Of a stretch of DNA of 64,000 bases, positions 36,270 to 45,727 are shown piece after piece. This stretch comes from Polyodon spathula. Its lineage: Eukaryota; Chordata; Actinopteri; Acipenseriformes; Polyodontidae. How positions within the stretch are numbered: position 1 is the first letter of the stretch; each line of letters opens with the position of its first letter. Position numbers and translations under genes: made by a program. Below the pieces are notes generated by a model. That model ran no database searches and was not told the DNA's origin. It worked only from the letters and a program-made list of their open reading frames with translations. Location of the stretch: positions 14,774,765 to 14,838,764 of the forward strand of contig NC_054558.1 of NCBI RefSeq assembly GCF_017654505.1, given 5' to 3'.

Positions 36270-36682
36270 TAAATTTGGAATCGCCAATTATTTTTTCTTA
36301 TTTTCTCCCCAATTTGGAAAGCCCAATTATTTTTTTTATTTCAATCTGCTCACCGCTGCCACCCCCGCGCTGACTCGGGAGAGATGAAGACCGACACACG
36401 CGTCCTCCGAAAATGTGTGCGTCAGCCAAATGGCTCTGCAGGCCTACCGTGCAGCAACCTCAGAGCTACAGCGTAGGAGGACCACACAGCTCCAGGCAAC
36501 TTACCGGCAGGCCCGCAGGTGCCCGGCCACTCTACAGGGGTCGCTGTGCGCGGTGAGCCGAGGACACCCTGGCTGACCAAAGCCCTCCCCACCCAGGCGG
36601 TGCTCTGCCAATTGTGCGCCGCCCATCGGGGAACTACTGCGGAGTGCCTTTACCAGATGTGCCACTCGGGAGCCCCTGGTTT
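36270..36682 (-). repeat. tRNA-derived SINE (Leu/Ser-like head), antisense
   Basis: Read on the minus strand from 36682, the head is GGGGCTCCCGAGTGGCACA, a tRNA-like A-box start. The body contains CAGGGTGTCCTCGGCTCACC, GCGCAC and GTGTGCGTC-type blocks, and the tail is AATTGGGCTTTCCAAATTG plus an A/T-rich end. I recognise this as an abundant family in sturgeon-like genomes; the identification is from memory. Confidence 0.7.
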
Positions 36683-37401
36683 AAATTTTTTAATAGCATT
36701 CATTTTCTTGAAGTGGTTTACAAATTTACAAAAAAAATTTAATGGTGGCAGCCTTTCCAGTGAAAGTACTGGGTTTTTGAGAGAAAAGAAAATGCTTATT
36801 TCCCAGGATCTGTTTATAGTTAGTAGTTCAGGTAAAAAATAAAATCGATTTTATCCCCAAAATGAAAAAAAAGCATCTTGAAAGTGAAATACCTGAAAGT
36901 TATCATTTTTTAAATGCTTTTGTGCTTGTTCCAAATTCCATAGGTGGGTAAGCTTTGTCCTACTGTACTGCTTTTTAAAAAATTATTTCACTGCAAAGTT
37001 ATTCTTAATACAGAAAAACCCAAATACTGTTATCCAGAAATATACACAAACAATGACTTTCTTAGTTTAAAAAGAAATGTGTTTCCCTGCAGGACAATGC
37101 AGTTACGAGGGACCAGTTTGTTCAGGACACTGCCATGCTGAGGGAGTGCGCTGAGGCACGGAAAGCCGCCAACTACAACAGGAGAGGGTGAGGAACACCA
37201 CTGCTCTCTTGTTAAAGCTGTTTTCAGGTAGCCAATGGGGCCACCAATCACAAATCTAACTAAGCAAAGACAATTCACAACATCTGTCTGTTTAGAAAAA
37301 TATATACTTCAGGTGTTAAAGTAAAGCAAAATGTTCATAAACAAAGTCACCTCCCTGAAAAACATGATTCCACCAAAACCGTACCTTTCACGATGCTTAA
37401 A

Positions 37402-37402
37402 G

Positions 37403-37446
<44 letters not shown>
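37402..37446. repeat. (TAA)15 microsatellite
   Basis: Perfect ATA/AAT trinucleotide array just downstream of the last ascc2 exon seen. Confidence 0.95.
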
Positions 37447-37447
<1 letters not shown>

Positions 37448-39391
37448 TTGCAACACCCTCCCCCCCCCTACAGCCACTAGAACTGCTAACCCTTAATTAT
37501 AACCATATTTAAATAAATACATAAGCACGTTATGTTATAAAAGAAATCCACAAGATGAATTCTAGAACAATTCTAAAACAAGTGAGTTACATGACGTGCA
37601 TAAATTTCTGTATTTTACCTTGATACATTAACCTTGGTTAGTACCTTGGTACGGGTTCAGGCAGAACTTGCTTTAAACACTAGATGTGTTCATGATAACA
37701 CTCTGCAGACTGAAATCAACTCCAGATTGTCATGAAATTTAAGGTGGCCAAATGCAGATTCAACTCGATCATTTTAGCCACCATACAGAGCACTGGAAAC
37801 ACTCTCTGTAAATACTTACTACTGACTTGGGCCTCCAATAAATTACCCAGGGCTTGCAGTTCTGCCCTCATTGCCATCACTGTCATTGGATAAAATGAAA
37901 ACAACATATTTTTCATGTAAGAAATGCATTTATTTACAAGTGGAGTGGTGTAAACAGTTCCATTGTCTATCATTTAATATTACACAGTAAACGTTGCGGA
38001 AGAGTCTGGCTGGGGTCCCATCTGAGAATATGTTCCTGGTGCTACTGCTTTGGAGGGGTTTAAACAGGATCAACAGACTGGAAGCCTTCTTCACACACTC
38101 CCTTGTAACCTAAACACATCAGCCAGGCATGCAGAAATATCTTTTAATAAGCATCTGTAAACAAGGCATGAAAAGTGCTGACGATTCTTAAAGCTGCAAT
38201 GACACAATAATGCTAACTTTTATACTTAAATATGGTGTGTGCTTACTATATTGTTTCAAACATGGTTGATAATCCAGTTACATTTTTCAAAGATAGTCTA
38301 CAGCTGTAAGGACATAATCTTCCTTCATTTTAAAACCTGCTTCCTAAAATGTGATGCACAAAAGCACCTGCTGCTGCTGTACTTGCAGAAGATTTTGTAA
38401 GACTGAAATGTGATTGGAAACTCAGAGGGTTATTGTAAGGTGTTGAGCTTCCACAGTATGCAAAAACTATTTCAAGCACTAGCAAATCCGTTTATTACAA
38501 TTTCATTTGATTCTGCAGTCTGCTTTCCAGTGTGGCACTACAATAAGAAACATAACATGCGCTAGAGCATTGTCACGATGGAAGGTATAATGGTGTTCTT
38601 TCTCAGAAATAGTTTGTGTTAGATGATTTTGGCTTCTTTCTAAGTGAGTTTTCAGTCATACAGTTCCATGCAGTTACAGTTTAGTGGTCAAAGTCCAGGA
38701 TTATGGTTTCAGACCACAGAAAACCATTCCATAATGTTTGTTACACTGGCAAGTCATCAATATCTGACTCATGGCAAGCCCAATATTTTTGTGGTGTAAG
38801 CCTAATATTTTTGTGGTGCAAGCCCAATATTTTTGTGGTAATTTTGTAATTAGTTAACAACATTAGAAAGTCTTGACATGCCATTAGGTTTACTGGAAGG
38901 GCAGTGCAGAAAAGAATGTGGGTTCAAGCTCGGCTTTGGTCACAGAGATCTGAGGCAGTCATGGTTACTTTAAAAATACATCCATCTACAATTGGTTCCA
39001 ATGTAGTACCTGAACTATAAAATGTAATCTTTAAAGGACATTCTTAAATATATAAATGTGATGGCCCTTTAACTGTCATGCTGTTTGATCACGCTATATT
39101 AGCTCCAGTCCAAGTCATTATGTAACAGCAGAAACTCAAGTCACTTGATAACTGAAACAAACAATCGTCAAGACTATATACACTCACTGGTACAGAGGGA
39201 CAGGAATGTTAACGGCTGGCACATGACTAAAGCTGTGACTGCATTGTGAGAACATATGTGTTTTTCACCAAAACCGGTATGGTGGGAACGGGATCGATTC
39301 ATATTTTCATTGGATTACTTTTTCATGTTAAGAAATTATTTTGAAAGAAATGTACTGCAGTATATATGTGTCACCCCTCCGGTAAGACATA

Positions 39392-39434
39392 GCATGTGCA
39401 TGTGCATGTGCATGTGCATGTGCATGTGCATGTG
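39392..39434. repeat. (TGCATG)n hexanucleotide array
   Basis: About seven perfect TGCATG units. The strictly alternating purine-pyrimidine tract could form Z-DNA and is also a run of RBFOX-type GCATG motifs on either strand. Confidence 0.9.
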
Positions 39435-39561
39435 CTGGTCTTTAATAAGTGTTGTGTTTACTGCTGATGATTAACATACAGGTGTTCATGAAATATTAGC
39501 AAAGCATTGGGCCATGGTGCACGTTTGAAGTTCAAGATACCTATAGGATGATGTGCTGCAA

Positions 39562-39815
39562 TCGTACACCATCACACAGTGGAGGAGCAGAGTCCCTCTT
39601 ACAGGCTCCTCACCCTGAAGCACAATCACTGTCAGTCGTACACCATCACACAGTGGAGGAGCAGAGTCCCTCTTACAGGCTCCTCACCCTGAAGCACAAT
39701 CACTGTCAGTCGTACACCATCACACAGTGGAGGAGCAGAGTCCCTCTTACAGGCTCCTCACCCTGAAGCACAATCACTGTCAGTCGTACACCATCACACA
39801 GTGGAGGAGCAGAGT
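39562..39815. repeat. 74-bp tandem repeat, 3.4 copies
   Basis: TCGTACACCATCACACAGTG recurs at 39562, 39636, 39710 and 39784, exactly 74 bases apart. The copies look identical to the eye, so the array is young or homogenised. The open frame across it is a by-product of repetition. Confidence 0.95.
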
Positions 39816-40167
39816 CCTCTTCACTTTACCCCCAAAAGGTGTTTTGAAATCAGTGCTGACTGTATTAATTGCATCATAATATTTTACCTTTCTTATTGTA
39901 GTCACATTTTAGGGGTACAAAAAAAAAAACTAAATGTCTCACCCAGTCATTCTGTCCCAGCAATTGTTGATGGTGGAGAGTGTCCCTAAATGCATGTGAG
40001 AGATGGGCTTGTCTCTCTTGCAAAAGCTGACAGAAGGCAACTTTAGAGGGCTGCTCTAAAGAGCCCTCAGAAGTCTTCATTGCTAGCAGTTGTTAACAAA
40101 ATCAAACAAAGGATGTTGCCTTTTACACTGTCAATAGGAGCAAAAGAGGGTTGCTGCCTTTCACTGT

Positions 40168-40311
40168 TACAATCTGAGTGAAAGGAGTGGGTCCCTTCTC
40201 ACACAGAAGCCTTCGGAAGCGAGAGACAGCCGTGGAGACAAGTTGCTTGATCCCAACTTCATTTGCAGCCTGAATGTAGCTGAATTCATCTGCCAGTGGA
40301 GTAATTGCCTG
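40168..40311 (-). CDS. candidate internal exon, unrecognised
   Basis: A minus-strand open stretch begins after a good acceptor (TACTTCCAG) and reads ITPLADEFSYIQAANEVG, then QLVSTAVSRFRRLLCEKG, with a possible donor GTAACA after TQI. Amino-acid composition looks protein-like and the frame is open for over 230 bases. I cannot match it to any family, it is not part of RNF215 as I know it, and no companion exon is certain. It could be an exon of a lost neighbour or chance. Confidence 0.3.
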
Positions 40312-40399
40312 GAAGTACAAAACAAATAGCATGCCAGTGATATACATTGTTTTCACTAAATTATATCTATCAGTATATGAAAAAGTTCACTGTGACATA

Positions 40400-41982
40400 C
40401 AGTACTGTGCAAAAGTTTTAGGCAGGTGTGAAAAAAATGCTGTAAAGTAAGAATGCTTTCAAAAATAGACATGTTAATAGTTTATATTTATCAATTAACT
40501 AAATGCAAAGTGAGTGGACAGAAGAAAAATCTACATCAAATCCATATTTGGTGTGACCACCCTTTGCCTTCAAAACAGCATCAATTCTTCTAGGTACACT
40601 TGCACACAGTTTTTGAAGGAACTCGGCAGGTAGGTTGGCCCAAACATCTTGGAGAACTAATCACAGTTCTTCTGTGGATTTAGGCAGCCTCAGTTGCTTC
40701 TCTCTCCATGTAATCCCAGACAGACTCGATGATGTTGAGATCAAGGCTCTGTGGGGGCCATACCATCACTTCCAGGACTCCTTCTTGTTCTTTACGCTGA
40801 AGATAGTTCTTAATGACTTTCGCTGTATGTTTGGGGTCGTTGTCATGCTGCAGAATAAATTTTGGGCCAATCAGATGCCTCCCTGATGGTATTGTATGAT
40901 GGATAAGTATCTGCCTGTACTTCTCAGCATTGAGGAGACCATTAATTCTGACTAAATTCCCAACTCCATTTGCAGAAATGCAGCCCCAAACTTGCATGGA
41001 ACCTCCACCATGCTTCACTGTTGCCTGCAGACACGCATTCGTGTACCGCTCTCCAGCTCTTCGGCAAACAAACTCCCTTCTGCTACAGCCAAATATTTCA
41101 AATTTTGACTCATCACTCCAGAGCACCTGCTCCATTTTTCTGCACCCCAGTTCCTGTGTTTTCGTGCATAGTTGAGTCGCTTGGCCTTGTTTCCATGTCG
41201 GAGGTATGGCTTTTTGGCCGCAAGTCTTCCATGAAGGCCACTTCTGACCAGACTTCTCTGGACAGTAGATGGGTGAACCAGGGTCCTACTGTTTTCTGCC
41301 AATTCTGAGCTGATGGCATTGCTGGACATCTTCCAATTGCAAAGGGAAGTAAGCATGATGTGTCTTTCATCTGCTGCAGTAAGTTTCCTTGGCTGACCAC
41401 TGCATCTACGGTCCTCAACGTTGCCCGTTTCTTTGTGCTTCTTCAAAAGAGCTTGGACAGCACATCTGGAAACCCCTGTCTGCCTTGAAATTTCTGCCTG
41501 GGAGAGACCTTGCTTATGCAGTATAACTACCTTGTGTCTTGTTGCTGTGCTCAGTCTTGCCATGGTGTATGACTTTTGACAGTAAACTATCTTCAGCAAC
41601 CTCATCTTGTTAGCTGAGTTTGGCTGTTCCTCACCCAGTTTTATTCCTGCTACACAGCTGTTTCTGTTTCACTTAATGATTGTGTTTCAACCTCCATATT
41701 GAAGTGATGATCATTAGCACCTGTCTGATATAATTGTTTAATCATACAACTGACTATATGCTTACAAAATCCCTGACTTTGTGCAAGTGTACCTAGAAGA
41801 ATTGATGCAGTTTTGAAGGCAAAGGGTGGTCACACCAAATATGGATTTGATTTAGATTTTTCTTCTGTTCACTCACTTTGCATTTAGTTAATTGATAAAT
41901 ATAAACTATTAACATGTCTATTTTTGAAAGCATTCTTACTTTACAGCATCTTTTCACACCTGCCTAAAACTTTTGCACAGTA

Positions 41983-41985
<3 letters not shown>
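40400..41985 (-). mobile_element. full-length Tc1-like transposon with about 208-bp terminal inverted repeats
   Basis: Both ends read CAGTACTGTGCAAAAGTTTT inward, and the inverted similarity continues for about 208 bases (40400-40608 against 41778-41985), including the blocks GGTGTGACCACCCTTTGCCT and CATCAATTCTTCTAGGTACA. TA precedes the left end (40398-40399). Length of about 1586 bases is normal for a Tc1-like element. The single transposase gene is on the minus strand and has one frame break. The right end abuts a long TA array, presumably expanded target DNA. It lies between rnf215 exon 3 and any downstream rnf215 exons. Confidence 0.93.
40680..41563 (-). pseudogene. Tc1-like transposase, one frameshift
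   Basis: The protein starts MARLSTATRHKVV (start at 41563) and has the paired-type helix-turn-helix (LSQAEISRQTGVSRCAVQ) for terminal-repeat binding. The frame shifts near 41130. The second frame carries the catalytic triad in order: WSDESKFEIF (first Asp), HDNDPKHTAK (second Asp) and LDLNIIESVWDYM (Glu), consistent with a DD34E enzyme. Apart from the frame break the coding region is almost complete, so this copy died recently; related copies elsewhere in the genome could be intact. Confidence 0.9.
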
Positions 41986-41987
<2 letters not shown>

Positions 41988-42041
<54 letters not shown>

Positions 42042-42061
42042 GATCTATATCTATATACCAC

Positions 42062-42119
<58 letters not shown>

Positions 42120-42130
42120 ATATATATATC
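41988..42130. repeat. (TA)n with internal (TG)n microsatellite
   Basis: About 140 bases of TA repeats, imperfectly palindromic, with a short GATCTATATC centre and a TG8 tract near 42102-42117. It starts at the Tc1-like element's right end. Confidence 0.95.
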
Positions 42131-42181
42131 ACATGATCCTGAGAACGGTGGTTTTAGATCATGAGGTTGAATGAATGATAC

Positions 42182-44376
42182 CTCTCTGATGGTGTGCTGG
42201 TTCAAAGCCAGGATGAGCAGGGCAGAGGCTCCCAAGACAAGGGCTCGCTTCATCTACAAACAGAAACAAACTGAGTGAGAGCAGAGCACACAGCAGGGGA
42301 GGGGAGCTGGGAATATCAAAAACAGAAACACACTGTGTGACAGCCTATAGCCATCTAGCATGCCCTTGTACTACTATTTATTTAAAAAGCACAGCTGCAA
42401 AGATTATTCCCAACCAACCAAATCTTTTCAGTTTATAAAACTATAAGGACATGCAGTATAACTGTATACTGCAACTCCCTAAAGCTGGGGTGTTCATCAA
42501 TATTAGCAGCATTTTCCACATTTTAGTGACAGTTATCCAGCTCTACTGTCACATGTGGTAGATCTCTGTCATCCACGATAGGAGGTCACATTGCTTTGGT
42601 TATAAATTAAACACCTTTTATTGATCTAGATTTATTTCATTGTGAACTAATTTCTACACACAAGCTCTTTTCAAATGTTTCCAATCACACATCAATCAAA
42701 AACACAGTACAATTACCCTCAGATCATGAAATGCGCCTGTGGCCCCTGACATTGGCAACATTTAGATTTCACACCTTCAGGAGTCCAGCTGGTATATATA
42801 GATGCATATAGTTTTGTGCTTAGCTAGTTTGGTCAATGAAACAGAACAGAAAGAGAGATACAATCAGCACATCAGATAGGTGGGGAAACAGCCCTAGTCC
42901 ACGGATAGGAAATGCCCTCCTGTGCTTATTAGGCTGCAGGAAAATGAAGCCACTTTATCTGGAACAGTGGCTTGAATCATGGTTCCAGGAAACCGGGAGA
43001 CCTAGTTTGAGACAACTTTGCTGTATCAAACACTAAGCCTCCCCTGGTGTGCCAATCAGTGGCCTGAAACCAAGTTCTAAGCCACACAGTGGCTTAGTGT
43101 TCCCTCAGCTTTAGAATACAGTAAGGCAATGTTACAGAATGACCAGCACATCTCTAGGTTGACCTTGCTGACAACAGCAGCTGCAAATGTCTCCTGGCTG
43201 CCTCTCTGTGCCTCTGCCTGCTCCACTTCCACAGGGACCATTCCAATCCAGGGCTCTGCTGCCTGTCTCTTCACTGGGGAGTCTGGGGAGTCCTGCTCCT
43301 GCTCTTCATCCGCCACCTGCAACACACAGAACAGAGCAGCTCATCTCAACACAGGCTCATCTCAACACACACTGAGGGATGATCCTGTGTGAATCGGAAT
43401 CCTCCTGTTCATAATGGTTAATGTGTCAAAGAATGGGAACTTGCAAACAAATGCAAATGGGGCTATTCCACCCTGAGTCTAATCAACCCCCTACATGCTT
43501 GTACTGGCTTAGATGGAAATGGGGCAGAAGAGTTTGTTTTGTTATGGAATCTGATGTACACTAGACCTTTCTGTTTGTTTGTTGTTTTTTTTTTAATTCA
43601 TTGTTAATAAGATAGTATTTGTATGGACAACAGTTAGGCGTGGAATAGACCCCTATTTGTTTAAGAAGTGGTGGCATAGCACTGCATTTGTTTTTATTTG
43701 GGATGAAACTGCCCAGATTCATTCAGGGAGCGGGTTGAAAAGCTGCATTGATGCTGGGGGAAGGAGTACAATTAATGCCTACCTGGCTTCTTTGATGTTT
43801 TGGGTTATTTATAACGTTTGTCACTAATGTACTTCTCCAGTAACAGATTTGTATTTTTATAAACACTTATGACTACCAGTCCAAAAGGAGGTGAAATAGC
43901 CCCACCTCATCCTTCTTAGTTCTGTGATTGACCATTGTCTGTACTTTTTTCACTATGATTATTAATAGACCTTGTTATGCTTTTACAGTGCAATACTGAT
44001 AACAAATGTTGTTCAAATGCATAAACTGGTTGGTCTCGAATCGTTTTTAGTATTTATATACAAAAACTATTTTTTAAAATAATATGCAGCAATATTTTAG
44101 AGTACACTTTACAAGTGCTGTTAAAAAAATAAACAGCTTACAAGAAGCAGACTCCCTTCGGCAAGTCCCTTGCTGTCGCTGGTATTTTCCAACACCGCCT
44201 CCTACAGCCGGTACCCGGGTCGGGGCGCGCCGGGCAGGTCCCGCAGGAACACCTCCACCAGCGCAACCCCCTCCCCGGACACCCCCGGATTCGACCGCAA
44301 CGACGGGGCTAACAACAGCACCGAGACCAGACAGCCCCCAGCAGCAGCTCTCCACAGCCATGGTGCTTCGAGACAT
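42182..44376 (-). pseudogene. rnf215: rnf215 (RING finger protein 215), exons 1-3, damaged
   Basis: RNF215 is a single-pass membrane protein with a C-terminal RING-H2 ubiquitin-ligase domain. Exon 1 (44376-44142) encodes a hydrophobic leader (CLVSVLLLAPSLRS) and VALVEVFLRDLPGAPRPGY. Exon 2 (43316-43164, 51 codons) includes AEPWIGMVPVEVEQAEA. Exon 3 (42253-42182) encodes [18 protein letters not shown], the membrane segment equivalent to human MRRALFLGASALLLLILN. Phases agree. In exon 1 the homologous frame has no ATG (the two ATGs at 44376 and 44361 are in another frame) and a TAG at 44204-44202. The exon 2 donor is GTCAAC. No RING exon was found between 42182 and the ascc2 locus. Adjacent, divergent sec14l2 fits the human order. 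An undetected upstream start exon is the main alternative to pseudogene status. Confidence 0.72.
43164..43316 (-). pseudogene. rnf215: rnf215 exon 2
   Basis: A 153-base exon read on the minus strand after acceptor TGTTGCAG, phase 0 at both ends, encoding VADEEQEQDSPDSPVKRQA and GSQETFAAAVVSK. It corresponds to the luminal protease-associated-like part of RNF215 ahead of the membrane segment. The downstream donor reads GTCAAC instead of GTRAG, which would impair splicing. Confidence 0.65.
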
Positions 44377-44611
44377 GACTACAAATAACAATAACGACAA
44401 TCAACACATTTCATAATAATAACAGCACCTGAGCCCTGACAGAAAGTCTTCCCAGCTGTGTGTGAGTGTAAACAAAGCGACCGCTTTCACGTCACTGAGA
44501 CGACAAGGGCGGCTGGGGAAAGATGGTATATGCTGTCAGAGGAGAAACTCAAGCGAACAAGGGAAGTCAGTGCACCATCTGCTGGACATGAATATTCACT
44601 ACATTTGTGGA

Positions 44612-44613
<2 letters not shown>

Positions 44614-44655
<42 letters not shown>

Positions 44656-44669
44656 GTAGTAGTAGTAGT
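44614..44669. repeat. (TTA)n-(AGT)5 microsatellite
   Basis: A TTA array turns into five AGT units (44655-44669) immediately before the 3' end of the minus-strand LINE. AGT units reappear on the other side of the LINE (45710-45727). Confidence 0.95.
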
Positions 44670-44675
44670 CCTATT

Positions 44676-44774
44676 TTAAGGCCCATTTTAATGGGACTAC
44701 ACCAGCTGTCCAAAGACAGCTGGAAAGAAATTCAAATTAGCACCCTTAGGGGTGCTAAAAAGGATGGGCCTTAA
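44676..44774 (-). other. structured LINE 3' tail: three-way-junction fold
   Basis: An 11-bp perfect outer stem (TTAAGGCCCAT 44676-44686 with ATGGGCCTTAA 44764-44774) encloses two hairpins. Each has a 9-bp perfect stem and a 4-base loop: CCAGCTGTC/GACAGCTGG (44702-44723) and TTAGCACCC/GGGTGCTAA (44737-44758). An alternative hairpin CCCATTTTAATGGG (44682-44695) competes with the outer stem. Because it is the extreme 3' end of the LINE, it is a likely recognition structure for the element's reverse transcriptase. Confidence 0.85.
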
Positions 44775-45709
44775 ACTAATTCAACAAAAACCGGTAAAAA
44801 GACTGTAAATTAAATATTTAAAGAAAACGGGGAGGTGGTACAGAGCACGCCCCCTAGAGTCCACTGGTCGACAAACGATGCCATGTCGCCAGCAGACTCC
44901 GCGTGGGCGTGCTCTAAATTAACCCTAGACCGGAGGAGGGCCCTGAACATGGCCCCGCAGTCAAAGAGACCTTCCCCGCTCATCTTACGCTTCCTGGTCT
45001 TGTAAATGGCCAGTTTAGCAAGAGCCAGGAGCAGATTGACGAGGAGGTCTCTCTTTGGAGCCATGAACAGGGTGCCCAAAGATGAGGAGGGTGGGGGAGA
45101 AATGCAGCCAGAACTGCAGCAGAAGGTTCTTCAAAAGCAAGAAGAACGGCTGCAGCCTGGCGCAAAGAAAATAAATGTGAGCCACCGACTCGGACTGTCC
45201 GCAGAAAGGGCATGCGGCGTCCGAGTCGGTAAAGTGACGCAGGATCTCTCCCGACGCGAGCGCTCCATGCAGGACCCTCCATCCCAGGTCCCCAGCTCCC
45301 CTGGAGACCAACGGGGAATACAGGGCCTCCCACTGGGGACCAACGCCCTCCGGAGGTCGGAGGGTCTCCCTCCAAGCGGTGTCTTGGCGGGAGATGAGGG
45401 CGGGGAAGTAGAAGGTGTGGAGCGTCATCGCGTACAGGGTCCTCCTCGACGCCGATGGCAAGGGGGTCGAGGAGAACTGCGAGATCCTGCTCAGGTTGTT
45501 CTCGAGGGGAGGCCGAGGGGGGGCTCGGGCCTTGGGTTCGATCAGCAGGACCGGAGAGCCGGGGGTAGGGGTAGATGGCTTGCCGGTCCTGAGAACTCCC
45601 TCGAGATACCTGACAGAGTCTGGGTGCAACGCTGCTTTGCACTCCCGGATCGCTCGGCCGGCCGGCCGGACGGACACCCGAGCCGCCCTGGCGGCAAGCA
45701 CCTCGGGCG
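44676..45709 (-). mobile_element. LINE 3' end (Tx1/L1-like), 5'-truncated
   Basis: The minus strand encodes the C-terminus of a non-LTR retrotransposon ORF2, including a zinc-binding C-terminal domain: WRVLHGALASGEILRHF then ACPFCGQSESVAHIYFLC, i.e. C-x2-C...H-x4-C. The open frame runs from about 45737 to 45015 and is not obviously broken here. It is followed by about 240 bases of 3' UTR ending in a folded segment at 44676-44774. AGT repeats flank both ends, so the element sits inside a trinucleotide microsatellite. Clade assignment (Tx1/L1 type) is by general resemblance. Confidence 0.8.
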
Positions 45710-45727
45710 AGTAGTAGTAGTAGTAGT

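Larger units (their letters stand above)
24562..37187 (+). pseudogene. ascc2: ascc2 (activating signal cointegrator 1 complex subunit 2), decayed, unprocessed
   Basis: ASCC2 is the ubiquitin-binding (CUE) subunit of the ASCC complex, which acts in alkylation repair with ALKBH3 and in splitting collided ribosomes. Exons read: 25899-25984, 26566-26732, 26988-27117, 27307-27374, 28004-28117, 28805-28917, 29280-29354, 29879-29986, 30272-30343, 31215-31292, 31700-31868, 32861-32897, 33232-33306, 33478-33661, 35074-35164, 37093-37187. Diagnostic peptides include NNFLFDIPKILDLCVLFGKG, IFTQQPGYYSDLDET and DDTYDGGQVG. Lesions: extra base at the start codon; frameshift near 26582; about 2 bases lost near 31229; frameshift in 31700-31868; TGA 33545-33547 and TAG 33635-33637. 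Exons after SPL at 25984, for the CUE domain, before 35074 and the C-terminus are missing. Introns are kept, so it is a decayed gene and not a retrocopy. Confidence 0.9.
35074..37187 (+). pseudogene. ascc2: ascc2 late exons (acidic and DQFVQD exons)
   Basis: Exon 35074-35164 encodes RPFTAPQELYDG and then a Glu/Asp-rich run, the ASCC2 RRPFT...acidic segment. Exon 37093-37187 encodes RDQFVQDTAMLRECAEARK, the equivalent of human DHFVQDPAVLREKAEAR. Splice sites CACAG/GTACAG and CTGCAG/GTGAGG flank them. The exon joining 33661 to 35074 (DSDDEL region) and the last, basic C-terminal exon are not found. Confidence 0.8.
37190..39550. other. non-coding stretch downstream of ascc2
   Basis: No supported gene. 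It contains the (TAA)n array, three 27-bp tandem units built on CCAATATTTTTGTGGTG (about 38771-38841), and a (TGCATG)n hexamer array (39392-39434). Minus-strand open stretches near 37716-37973 and 38048-38095 have exon-like edges but no recognisable product. Confidence 0.4.

Noticed and set aside
37716..38095. Minus-strand open stretches (MAMRAELQALGNLLEAQV; YKGVCEEGFQSVDPV)
   Set aside because: Exon-like edges only; no family match and the two are not clearly joinable with each other or with 40168-40311.
39562..39815. CRISPR-like array
   Set aside because: Direct tandem units without unique spacers, in vertebrate DNA; it is a minisatellite.
44458..44679. Plus-strand open frame ending in poly-leucine/valine
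   Set aside because: Half of it is the TTA/AGT microsatellite; the rest is the upstream flank of rnf215 with no recognisable product.
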